Positions 9,489 through 17,514 of a stretch of DNA of 64,000 nt are shown one piece after another. Under the pieces are notes generated by a model. The model had not been told where the DNA came from and ran no database searches. It saw only the letters and a list, made by a program, of their open reading frames with translations. Origin of the DNA: Chitinophaga sp. sic0106 (GTDB lineage Bacteria > Bacteroidota > Bacteroidia > Chitinophagales > Chitinophagaceae); assembly GCF_019219075.1 (NCBI RefSeq), contig NZ_JAHUWJ010000008.1, positions 186,001 to 250,000 on the forward strand, in the 5' to 3' direction. The translations under genes were made by a program, and so were the position numbers. Position 1 is the stretch's first letter. Each line of letters starts with the position of its first letter.

Positions 9489-9510
9489 TAATTGCTTGAA
9501 AATGAATCTC

Positions 9511-9927
9511 TTAACTTTTGGTTAGGATGTCCTTCAGTGTTTTATTTTCTAATATTTTCAGCGCGGAGTCCCTCACTCTTCCCATTACCTCGTTCAAACC
9601 ACAAACGGCTTCATCGCGGCAGTTCTCACAGCGCTCATAATAATTCAGGCTCACGCAGGGAAGCAGGGCAATAGGACCATCCAGCAGGCGGATGATCTTG
9701 GCCAGGGCAATCTCCTTTGGAGGTTTCATCAGGTAATATCCACCACCTTTACCCTTTTTACTACCCAGAATACCGGAGTTTTTCAACTCCAGCAGGATAT
9801 TCTCAAGGAATTTAATGGAGATACTTTTTTCCTGTGCAATCTCGGAGATCAGGATTGGACCTTTATCTACATTCTCGGCCAGGTAAATTAAAGCGTGAAA
9901 TGCGTATTGTGTTTTCTTCGATAACAT
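9511..9927 (-). CDS. Rrf2-family transcriptional regulator
   Basis: A 138-residue winged-helix regulator starting MLSKKTQYAFHALIYLA, the standard Rrf2 opening. The wing motif KKGKGGGYYL lies near residues 57-66. Cysteines 91, 100, 103 and 109 (PC, ERCENC, AVCG) form a possible Fe-S or redox-sensing site. Rrf2 proteins include IscR, NsrR and the cysteine regulator CymR. The position directly upstream of the sulfate-assimilation genes suggests control of that operon, but this is inference from location. It has its own promoter and terminator, so it is a separate transcript. Confidence 0.93.
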   Translation of the reverse strand: MLSKKTQYAFHALIYLAENVDKGPILISEIAQEKSISIKFLENILLELKNSGILGSKKGKGGGYYLMKPPKEIALAKIIRLLDGPIALLPCVSLNYYERCENCRDEAVCGLNEVMGRVRDSALKILENKTLKDILTKS

Positions 9928-9989
9928 ATCGTCTGATTTGCATCCCTCCCGGATGAACTTTAAGTTGCAGCGAACATTATTTAATGCAA

Positions 9990-9997
9990 CAAATATA
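9990..9997 (-). promoter_or_regulatory. Promoter -7 box for the Rrf2 gene
   Basis: TATATTTG on the minus strand fits TAnnTTTG and lies 63 bases upstream of the start codon. Confidence 0.5.
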
Positions 9998-10027
9998 AGT
10001 TGTTCCTGCGTCTTTTAGACATTTCCC

Positions 10028-10744
10028 TTACAGGTTGAGTACATCCTTCATGGTGTATACCCCTTTTTTCCCCTTCAGATATTCCGCTGCCACCACGGCA
10101 CCGGCTGCAAAACCTTCGCGGCTGTGGGCAGTGTGGGTGATGCTGATATCATCGATCGCAGAGGTATAAGTAACGGTATGCGTGCCCGGAGCAGGGTCGA
10201 TACGTTTGGAGATGATGCTGAGTTGATCGGTTGCTGACGCTGCTTCGTTTACCCATGCATGTTTGCGGGTAACGGCGCCCAATACCTGCTCGGCCAGGGA
10301 AATAGCAGTGCCGCTCGGACTATCTTTCTTCTGGGTATGATGAATTTCTTCCATCTGCACATCGTACTGTGGCTGGCTGGCCATCAGTTCTGCCAGGCGC
10401 TTATTTACCTCAAAAAAGATGTTTACACCGATGCTGAAGTTGGTAGTCTGCAAAAAACCCTTGCCTTCCTTCTCCGCTATCGCCTTTACTTCCGGCAGCT
10501 TTTCCAGCCAGCCGGTAGTACCGGAAACTACTGGTACACCCGCTTCAAAGCATTTCATGACATTTTCGAATGCTGTTTCCGGGGTGGTAAATTCAATCGC
10601 TACATCTGCCTGGCCCAGGTGTTCCTTTTCCAGCAAATGCTTGCTGTTGATATCAATGCGGAGAATTACTTCGTGTCCTTTGGCGGTGGCGATGGCATCA
10701 ATGGCTTTACCCATTTTACCATATCCGATTAACGCAATTTTCAT
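10028..10744 (-). CDS. dapB: 4-hydroxy-tetrahydrodipicolinate reductase
   Basis: A 238-residue NAD(P)H-dependent reductase of the lysine and diaminopimelate pathway. The start at 10744 (MKIALIGYGKMGKA) puts the Rossmann motif GYGKMG at residues 7-12 as in the family; an open frame extends 29 codons further upstream but adds no homologous sequence. EEIHHTQKKDSPSGTA contains the catalytic histidine/lysine region. It is the last gene of the parA-parB-DUF5683-dapB run, 37 bases after its neighbour. Confidence 0.96.
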   Translation of the reverse strand: MKIALIGYGKMGKAIDAIATAKGHEVILRIDINSKHLLEKEHLGQADVAIEFTTPETAFENVMKCFEAGVPVVSGTTGWLEKLPEVKAIAEKEGKGFLQTTNFSIGVNIFFEVNKRLAELMASQPQYDVQMEEIHHTQKKDSPSGTAISLAEQVLGAVTRKHAWVNEAASATDQLSIISKRIDPAPGTHTVTYTSAIDDISITHTAHSREGFAAGAVVAAEYLKGKKGVYTMKDVLNL

Positions 10745-10781
10745 GACCTGACTCGTGTTTTTTATTGTTGGTTGAATGGTG

Positions 10782-11501
10782 TCAGCGACCTGCGTAAAAC
10801 AAGCCCTGTCTGGTTTTTTTACCTCCTCCAATGGAAATATTCACACCTATTCCTAATGTACGGTTATTAATGATCGTAGGAGAAACCCGCATCGTAAGAT
10901 CGTTGGATACATCGAATGAACGCAGGTGCGCAAATACAGTGGCGTCAATGATATTGAGGCCATACGACAGCACAAAAAACAACACGGATAAATCCACATA
11001 CTGCCGGTACTGATCCCGGATCACCTTAATGGCTTCGGCCGGGTAGGTGCGGGGATAGATGTCTTCAAACTCGTCGTGAATATCCGGGTTATTCAGCATC
11101 CGGATGCGGTAGGCATCCCGGTAACGCTTATACTCCTTCATGTTAAAGATGAAAAATCCGGTACAGGTACCTATGGCTGCATATACCAGCGGAATCTTCC
11201 AGTATTCCTTGTTGTACGCCTGTCCGAGGCCCGGCAGGACGGCAGAATACAACGCTGCCTTGCGGGGACTGTGAACGCTGGGTTGATTGAACCTGGTATC
11301 TACGGCGGATTGTGTGCCGGAAATAGCTGTATCGGCCTGCATAACAAGGCCTCCGGTAGTATCAGCGGCGTGTTTGATCACCGGCGCTACCGTATCTTGT
11401 TGCGGAGGTAAGGACGCAGCCATTGCAGGCAATGCCGCCATCACCAACAGCAATAAGCATAAATTTCTGATGAAAGAATAAATCTGTGCAGGCTTAGCCA
11501 C
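10782..11501 (-). CDS. DUF5683 membrane protein
   Basis: A 239-residue exported or membrane protein. A hydrophobic signal segment occupies about residues 10-28. After a low-complexity linker comes the DUF5683 core, with SPRKAALYSAVLPGLGQAYNK at about residues 79-99, a hydrophobic segment around VYAAIGTCTGFFIF, and a second around LSVLFFVLSYGLNIID. No biochemical role is known. The gene overlaps parB by 8 bases and sits in the order parA-parB-DUF5683-dapB, which recurs in Bacteroidota, suggesting co-expression with chromosome partitioning rather than a direct role in it. Confidence 0.88.
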   Translation of the reverse strand: MAKPAQIYSFIRNLCLLLLVMAALPAMAASLPPQQDTVAPVIKHAADTTGGLVMQADTAISGTQSAVDTRFNQPSVHSPRKAALYSAVLPGLGQAYNKEYWKIPLVYAAIGTCTGFFIFNMKEYKRYRDAYRIRMLNNPDIHDEFEDIYPRTYPAEAIKVIRDQYRQYVDLSVLFFVLSYGLNIIDATVFAHLRSFDVSNDLTMRVSPTIINNRTLGIGVNISIGGGKKTRQGLFYAGR

Positions 11502-12420
11502 CGTATAAGTCTATTTTTTCCAGAATTCCGTTCAGCTCTTCATCTGAATAGAATTCGATCATGATACTTCCTTTTCCGTTCTTATCTCTGTCCAGTTTAA
11601 CTTTAGTGGAGAAGTGCGACGCCAGGTTATCCTGAATTTTCATAAATGCCGGCGCCAGTTTAACCTTTGCCTTCTGCTGGTTGCCTTTCTCACCTGCCTG
11701 ATGCATGCGGCGGGCCAGTTCCTCCGTTTGACGTACAGATAAACCGCCTTTCATGACCTCACCAAAGAGGAAAAGCTGGTTTTCTACCTGGTCAATGCCG
11801 GTGATCACGCGGGCATGCCCCATGCTGAGCTGGCCGTTGCGCACTGCAACCTGGATATCTGGTGGCAGTTTCAGCAGGCGAATATAGTTGGTTACGGTAC
11901 TTCTTTCTTTACCCATGCGGTCAGCCACCTGTTCCTGGGTGAGGCTGCACTCTTCCATGAGGCGTTTGTAGCTGAGGCCCACCTCAATAGCATTGAGGTT
12001 TTCGCGCTGCAGGTTTTCCAGCAGGGCTAGTTCCAGCAGCTCCTGATCGTTTACCTGGCGTACATATGCCGGGATGTCTTTCAGTTCAGCCATTTTACTG
12101 GCCCTGAGCCTGCGCTCTCCGGCAATCAGCTGGTATTTTTTATTGCTGATTTTAGCTACAGTGATGGGCTGTATGATATCATGCAGCCTGATCGACTGAC
12201 TCAGCTCCTGTAAGGCTACCTCATCAAAATCACGGCGTGGCTGTTTGGGGTTGGTCACAATCTGATCCAGCGGTATACGTTCAATACCGGTAACAGCAGC
12301 AGCCGGAATAGCGCTCTTGTCGCCAAGTGCGCCTGCAGTTTGCTTTAAATCTGTTTCAATGTTCTGGAGCAGTGAGCGGATGCCTTTACCCAGCGCCTCT
12401 TTCTTACTTGGATTGGTCAT
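11494..12420 (-). CDS. parB: Chromosome-partitioning protein ParB
   Basis: A 308-residue ParB/Spo0J CTPase and centromere-binding protein. The N-terminal sequence KKEALGKGIRSLL is typical. The nuclease-like CTP-binding domain contains NPKQPRRDFDE and the GERRLRASK loop near residues 100-108. The helix-turn-helix is around LTQEQVADRMGKERSTVTNYIRLLKLP. The C-terminal dimerisation domain includes GKGSIMIEFYSDEEL. It overlaps parA by 17 bases at its start and DUF5683 by 8 bases at its end, so the operon is translationally coupled. I saw no parS site in the window. Confidence 0.97.
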   Translation of the reverse strand: MTNPSKKEALGKGIRSLLQNIETDLKQTAGALGDKSAIPAAAVTGIERIPLDQIVTNPKQPRRDFDEVALQELSQSIRLHDIIQPITVAKISNKKYQLIAGERRLRASKMAELKDIPAYVRQVNDQELLELALLENLQRENLNAIEVGLSYKRLMEECSLTQEQVADRMGKERSTVTNYIRLLKLPPDIQVAVRNGQLSMGHARVITGIDQVENQLFLFGEVMKGGLSVRQTEELARRMHQAGEKGNQQKAKVKLAPAFMKIQDNLASHFSTKVKLDRDKNGKGSIMIEFYSDEELNGILEKIDLYGG

Positions 12421-13225
12421 CGTTTATAGCTAAGATTTTATCTTTAGTTTTTATTTTAGTGAAATTATGCTTCTGCAGGATTTCCTTTGCCAGGTTGAGA
12501 TAGTTGATCGCCCCGGTGCTGGCTGCATCATACATAATTACTGATTTTCCAAAGCTCGGTGCCTCACCCAGCTTGGTATTGCGATGTATAATAGTATTAA
12601 ATACGCTCTCTTCAAAGTGCTGCTTCACCTCATCTACCACCTGGTTGCTCAGGCGCAAACGACCATCGTACATCGTCATCAGGATGCCCTCAATTTCCAG
12701 CTCAGTATTGAGCCGGCTCTGTACGATTTTAATGGTGTTCAGCAGTTTTCCCAAACCTTCCAGTGCAAAAAACTCACACTGTACAGGAATAATAACCGAG
12801 TTGGACGCTACCAGTGCATTCACCGTGATCAAACCCAGCGATGGTGAACAATCCAGGATAACGAAATCATAGTCAGCCTGCACACTGTCAATCACCTGCT
12901 TCATTACCCGCTCCCTGTTGGGATGGTTAATCAGTTCCAGCTCAGCACCAACCAGATCAATATGGGAAGGGAGTACTTTTAAATTGGGGGTATCAGATTC
13001 CAGGATGACGTCTTTGGCCTGCACATCGTTTACCATACAGTCATAAAGGCTCTGCTGCACATTGCGCAGGTCAAAGCCAAGTCCTGTGGTGCTGTTAGCC
13101 TGAGGATCAGCATCTACCAGCAGCGTTTTGAACTCCAGTACTGCCAGGCTGCTTGCCAGGTTAATTGCACTTGTAGTTTTTCCTACGCCACCTTTCTGGT
13201 TAGCGATTGCGATTATTCTTGCCAT
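12404..13225 (-). CDS. parA: Chromosome-partitioning ATPase ParA (Soj)
   Basis: A 273-residue ATPase with the deviant Walker A motif KGGVGKTTSA at residues 11-20, the switch region DADPQANST near 39-47 and FVILDCSPSLG near 120. It acts with ParB in chromosome segregation. The C-terminal 20 residues are lysine-rich and overlap the parB start. It is the first gene of the operon, beginning 65 bases after the UPF0173 gene. Confidence 0.97.
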   Translation of the reverse strand: MARIIAIANQKGGVGKTTSAINLASSLAVLEFKTLLVDADPQANSTTGLGFDLRNVQQSLYDCMVNDVQAKDVILESDTPNLKVLPSHIDLVGAELELINHPNRERVMKQVIDSVQADYDFVILDCSPSLGLITVNALVASNSVIIPVQCEFFALEGLGKLLNTIKIVQSRLNTELEIEGILMTMYDGRLRLSNQVVDEVKQHFEESVFNTIIHRNTKLGEAPSFGKSVIMYDAASTGAINYLNLAKEILQKHNFTKIKTKDKILAINDDQSK

Positions 13226-13289
13226 TGTCTAATTTAAAAATTCAAGGTTATTTATAGGATAAGGATAAACCAATATTGCTGCCTCTTCC

Positions 13290-13970
13290 TCAAACCTCAA
13301 TCGTACTGCCGATTTCAGGTAGCAGCAACTCCAGACCTGCGTCTGAAAACTGCGCCTGTGCGGACTCATGGTTAATCTTAATATAACCAAAAGTATCGTA
13401 GTGTACGCCAATAATCTTTGCACATTCGATCATCTCCGACGCTGCAATAGCATCTTCGACACCCATGGTAAAGTTGTCCCCGATCGGCAAAATGGCAAAA
13501 TTCAGTTTAGCCGCTGCCGGTACCAGCTCCATGTCGTAAGTCAGCGCCGTATCCCCGCTGTAATAGAAATTACCCTCATCCGTGATGAAAATAAAGCCCA
13601 TCGGGTTACCGCCGTAACTGCCATCAGGCAGGCTACTGCTATGCTGCGCTACCGTACATTTCACCATACCAAAGTCAAACTTCCATTTACCCCCGGTATT
13701 CATTGGATGTAACAGCTCCAGTCCCTGCTTGCCGGCCCAGGTCACAATCTCAAAATTGCTCACCACCGTAGCACCAGTCCTTTTTGCCACTTCTACCAGG
13801 TCCGCCGTATGATCATCATGACCATGGGAAACAAATATGTAATCAGCCTTAATGGCTTCAATATCAATCTTCTTTGCGAGTTCGTTGTGACGGATAAACG
13901 GATCAAACATGATCTTTTTACCCTTAATCTCCACAACAAAGCATGAATGTCCGAAATAGGTGAATTTCAT
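13290..13970 (-). CDS. UPF0173 metal-dependent hydrolase (metallo-beta-lactamase fold)
   Basis: A 226-residue single-domain hydrolase. The zinc-binding motif HGHDDHT is at about residues 49-55, further metal ligands are in AQHSSS near 108 and YYSGDTAL near 137, and IGVHYDTF lies near 188. The family has no established substrate. It precedes parA on the same strand with a 64-base gap, so read-through is possible. No strong promoter box is visible upstream. Confidence 0.92.
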   Translation of the reverse strand: MKFTYFGHSCFVVEIKGKKIMFDPFIRHNELAKKIDIEAIKADYIFVSHGHDDHTADLVEVAKRTGATVVSNFEIVTWAGKQGLELLHPMNTGGKWKFDFGMVKCTVAQHSSSLPDGSYGGNPMGFIFITDEGNFYYSGDTALTYDMELVPAAAKLNFAILPIGDNFTMGVEDAIAASEMIECAKIIGVHYDTFGYIKINHESAQAQFSDAGLELLLPEIGSTIEV

Positions 13971-14247
13971 AAATTAATTATTTGAATGAATTACAAGGCC
14001 CTACGCCAGTAATTTGGATATCAATATTAATTTCACACAATTAAAAGTAACCCCAATCGGACAAAAATACAACGATTAGGTAAAAATCAGACGAGGCGGT
14101 ATATTTATTTATTCACAACTTCCCTTCCGGTACCCTGTTTTCCAGATTGGTTCAAATGTAATCGTTTCTTTTTCCATGGAAAAAAAATAAAACATACAAT
14201 TAACTGGATTGTTATTCGTCTATATAACGAACTACATGACTTTTAAC

Positions 14248-14277
14248 TTTTTGTACCGACCCGAAATCGGTACCTTG
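14248..14277 (+). promoter_or_regulatory. Candidate promoter with an internal palindrome
   Basis: The 339-base gap 13971-14309 is otherwise A/T-rich with no gene. Near its right end, TTTTG (14248-14252) and TACCTTG (14271-14277) are spaced 18 bases apart like -33 and -7 boxes. Between them is a perfect 7-bp inverted repeat GTACCGA/TCGGTAC (14253-14273) that could bind a repressor. Confidence 0.45.
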
Positions 14278-14309
14278 CTTCATTAATCATATTAATATAA
14301 TGTATAATA

Positions 14310-15572
14310 ATGCGCCCTGGCTCTAATTCGTTCCTACTGGTCATATTCCTCCTGCTGCTGGATATCTATGTGTTTCAGGCTGTTCGTGCAATTGTGTATA
14401 TGTCCAGCCCCCGGGTGAGAACCATCACCTTTAGCACCTACTGGATCATTTCCATCGCCTGCCTCGTAACCGTAATACTCCTCCCATATATTAAATGGCA
14501 TAACTGGCCCACCGCCGTACGTTCTTATGTACTGGCCATCATCATCGGTCTCGTAGTTGCCAAATTGCTGGCTACTGTATTCCTCCTCATTGATGATGCC
14601 CGCCGCGGTATCACCTGGATCATCCGCAAGTTCTCCACACCTAAGGACGTGACCATGGAAGCCATCAATGGCGTCACCCGCTCCCAGTTCCTTAACAGAC
14701 TCGGACTCATAGCCGGAGGGAGCCTCTTCGCCACCCTCGTCTATGGCTTCTCCAATAAGTATAATTATCATGTTCATAAGATAAAACTGAACTTCAAAAA
14801 CCTGCCCGCCGCCTTCAAAGGCTTGCGTATCGTGCAGATCTCTGATATCCACTCCGGCAGCTTCGCCAACCGCGAAGCGGTGCTGAAAGGAGTGAAAATG
14901 ATCAACGACCAAAAAGCGGACCTGGTCCTGTTTACCGGCGACCTCGTCAACGACCGCGCCGCCGAAATGGAACAATGGATGGACGTTTTCCGCCAGGTTA
15001 AAGCACCAATGGGCGTGTACTCCACGCTGGGTAACCACGACTATGGCGACTACTACCCATGGCCGGACAAGCAGCCAAACGGCTACAGCGCCATGCAGCA
15101 CGAAAACCTGGAAACACTTAAAAAGGTGCATGCCGACCTCGGCTGGCGCCTGATGATGAACGAAAATACCATCCTGCAAAAGGGAGACGATAAAATCGCC
15201 CTACTCGGGGTGGAAAACTGGAGCGCCATGAGCCGCTTCCCTAAATACGGAGATCTCAAGCGCGCCTACGAGGGCGTTGCCGATGTGCCATTCAAAATCC
15301 TGCTGTCACACGATCCCACCCACTGGGATGCACAGATCAGACCCGAATATCCGGATATTGCCCTCACCCTCGCAGGCCATACGCATGGTATGCAGTTCGG
15401 TATCGAAATCCCAGGCCTCCGATGGAGCCCCGCCCAATACATCTATAAAGAATGGGCAGGCCTGTACAAGGAAGGAGAACAATGCCTGTATGTCAACAGA
15501 GGCTTTGGTTTCCTCGGATATCCCGGCAGAGTAGGGGTGCTGCCGGAAATTACCGTGATAGACCTGGCTTAA
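14310..15572 (+). CDS. Membrane-anchored metallophosphoesterase
   Basis: A 420-residue protein. Three to four hydrophobic segments fill roughly the first 100 residues (LLVIFLLLLDIYVF, then IISIACLVTVILLP, then YVLAIIIGLVVAKLL), with another around residues 133-145. The calcineurin-like domain follows with the complete metal-binding set: DIHSG, GDLVND, GNHDYGD, LSHDP and GHTHGMQ. This resembles YkuE-type phosphoesterases; the substrate is unknown (nucleotides or UDP-lipid intermediates are possibilities). The predicted topology places the catalytic domain after the last membrane span. It is monocistronic with its own candidate promoter. Confidence 0.93.
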   Translation: MRPGSNSFLLVIFLLLLDIYVFQAVRAIVYMSSPRVRTITFSTYWIISIACLVTVILLPYIKWHNWPTAVRSYVLAIIIGLVVAKLLATVFLLIDDARRGITWIIRKFSTPKDVTMEAINGVTRSQFLNRLGLIAGGSLFATLVYGFSNKYNYHVHKIKLNFKNLPAAFKGLRIVQISDIHSGSFANREAVLKGVKMINDQKADLVLFTGDLVNDRAAEMEQWMDVFRQVKAPMGVYSTLGNHDYGDYYPWPDKQPNGYSAMQHENLETLKKVHADLGWRLMMNENTILQKGDDKIALLGVENWSAMSRFPKYGDLKRAYEGVADVPFKILLSHDPTHWDAQIRPEYPDIALTLAGHTHGMQFGIEIPGLRWSPAQYIYKEWAGLYKEGEQCLYVNRGFGFLGYPGRVGVLPEITVIDLA

Positions 15573-15704
15573 GGACAAATTTTCCCCGGTCATCGACAAA
15601 TATGAATCCTACACCTATAGTTAAGGCCACTTGACCTTTTAATTCCAAAAGGAGTGCACAGGATCTACTATATTGCACGCACGAAATTCCGCAAATAGCA
15701 TTTC

Positions 15705-16619
15705 ATGCGTGCATACTTTATATTCTTGTTGCTGTTGGGTAGTCAACTGGTAAAAGGACAGTCCCTGGCCGATCTGGAACGTCAGCTGGATTCGCTGCTG
15801 CGCAAAAACGCCAAAAGTGAACTGGTAGCCAGCCTGGGCTATGGGAATAATCCGGCGTATGGCAGTAAGGTGCCCGACTATAACGCAGCACTGGTCATGA
15901 AAACTTTTGTAGCACCTTCCCTGACCTATTACCATAATTCCGGATTTTATGCAGGCTTCAGCGGGTATTACCTCTTTGATGCCTACCAGCAACCATGGTT
16001 CGAGTGGGATGCATCTATAGGGTACGACTATACGAAAAATAAAAAGTTGCTGACTGGTATCTCCTATACCCATTACTTCTTTGCCGATAGCAGCGATGTG
16101 CCGTTATCCCCCATCAATAACGAAGTATTTGCTTATTTCTATTATCGCGGCTGGTGGCTGGAACCCGGAGTCAGCCTGGATTACGGCTGGGGCACTACTA
16201 CTGCGGAAGGACTTTATGTAAAAGAAACCATGCGTGGTACTGACTTTAACGTGATCACCACCTTAAGGCATCCCTTTATTTTTACCGATATATTTTCTTC
16301 GAAAGATGCGGTGCTGCTCACGCCTTCCGTTTCACTGACCACCGGAACGGCTAACTACTACAGCAACCTTAAATCATTTCAGTACTTCCCGCGATCTCCT
16401 AAAATGAAGCGATTCCCGTCCCAGTTCCCGTTTGGCCGGGAGTACACCGTTAGCCAGGTGACAGATTTCCAGCCGAGAGCACTGGATCTCACCGTCAGTA
16501 TGTCGTACCTCTTCGGAAAAATTAGTTTATCCCCTTCCTATACCATATTCAAAACTTTTAATATGGATGAAACCGGCCTCCTGAGCTACTTTACGGCCCG
16601 CCTGTCCTACATCTTCTGA
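15705..16619 (+). CDS. Putative outer-membrane beta-barrel protein
   Basis: A 304-residue exported protein. The signal peptide is MRAYFIFLLLLGSQLVKG with cleavage after KGQ or nearby. The remainder is rich in aromatic residues in alternating strands (YYHNSGFYAGFSGYYLF, YFYYRGWWLEPG) and ends in ARLSYIF, an aromatic C-terminal residue typical of outer-membrane barrels. I do not recognise the specific family. It lies 133 bases after the metallophosphoesterase gene. No T9SS C-terminal domain is present. Confidence 0.8.
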   Translation: MRAYFIFLLLLGSQLVKGQSLADLERQLDSLLRKNAKSELVASLGYGNNPAYGSKVPDYNAALVMKTFVAPSLTYYHNSGFYAGFSGYYLFDAYQQPWFEWDASIGYDYTKNKKLLTGISYTHYFFADSSDVPLSPINNEVFAYFYYRGWWLEPGVSLDYGWGTTTAEGLYVKETMRGTDFNVITTLRHPFIFTDIFSSKDAVLLTPSVSLTTGTANYYSNLKSFQYFPRSPKMKRFPSQFPFGREYTVSQVTDFQPRALDLTVSMSYLFGKISLSPSYTIFKTFNMDETGLLSYFTARLSYIF

Positions 16620-16729
16620 AAAAATTAACATATAGCACGGATTTTGTATAAAAGCCGGTCACGGATAGCACGTAGGGGTAAAACACTTCCCTGCACGTCT
16701 ATATTTTAACCATGACAAATAATTGTTTT

Positions 16730-17335
16730 ATGAAAAAGTTCCTACTTGCTGTTGTCCTGCTGACTGCAACAGCTGTTTCGTCTGTAAATGCGCAATCTTT
16801 ACTCCGTTGGGGTGTTAAAGGTGGTGCCAACCTTGGAAAACTCGATGGTCAAGGCTTTGACGATGGTTTTAATCTTGGTTATCACCTGGGTGGCTTTGTT
16901 CAGCTCAACCTGGTAAAAGGTTTTGGTGTTCAGGGAGAATTGATTTTCTCTTCAACAAAAACAAAAACTACTGATCAATTCAGTGATATCTACGAAGATG
17001 TGAATTCATCTGACGATCGTAAGAATATCAAATTGAATTACCTGAGCATTCCGCTCCTGGCAAACATTGACCTGGGTACAAAACGTCTGAAACTTCAGTT
17101 AGGTCCTCAGTTTGGTGCGCTGGTGAGCGACAAGAAGGTATTTGGTGCTGCACAGAATGCCTTCAAAGGCGGCGAAATCTCTGGTGTGGCTGGCCTCTGG
17201 CTGCAACTGCCAATCGTTAACGTGAGTGCCCGTTATATCATTGGCTTCAATGATGTGCAAAACATTAGCAGCGTAACAAATACTGGCAACTGGAAAAACC
17301 AGGCTATCCAGCTGGGCGTGGGTGTTACCCTCTAA
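16730..17335 (+). CDS. Outer-membrane beta-barrel protein, porin-like family
   Basis: A 201-residue protein from the ATG at 16730, which starts directly with MKKFLLAVVLLTATAVSSVNAQ, a classic signal peptide; the ATG at 16712 would add six residues before it. The mature part begins with LLRWGVKGGANLGKL and has alternating strands, the pattern of the small OmpW/OmpX-like barrels common in Bacteroidota (outer membrane beta-barrel domain). It ends in LGVGVTL. Its function is unknown. A long terminator follows. Confidence 0.88.
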   Translation: MKKFLLAVVLLTATAVSSVNAQSLLRWGVKGGANLGKLDGQGFDDGFNLGYHLGGFVQLNLVKGFGVQGELIFSSTKTKTTDQFSDIYEDVNSSDDRKNIKLNYLSIPLLANIDLGTKRLKLQLGPQFGALVSDKKVFGAAQNAFKGGEISGVAGLWLQLPIVNVSARYIIGFNDVQNISSVTNTGNWKNQAIQLGVGVTL

Positions 17336-17352
17336 ACATATTAGCTTAAAAC

Positions 17353-17403
17353 AAAAGTAAGGGCTTTTATTTCTGCACCGCAGAAGTGAAAGCCCTTACT
17401 TTT
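17353..17403 (+). terminator. Long compound terminator hairpin
   Basis: A perfect 15-bp outer stem AAAAGTAAGGGCTTT/AAAGCCCTTACTTTT encloses an inner 6-bp stem TTCTGC/GCAGAA with a 3-base loop. It lies 18 bases after the stop of the porin-like gene. Confidence 0.88.
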
Positions 17404-17514
17404 GGCAGGGATTTCACTTGGCATTAATCTTGACAAGGTACCCATGCTATAAATCTCAGGCGTTTTGGAAAGATAATCTGACAGAATGTCCTCAGAGGCT
17501 TTTAAATATTTCAG

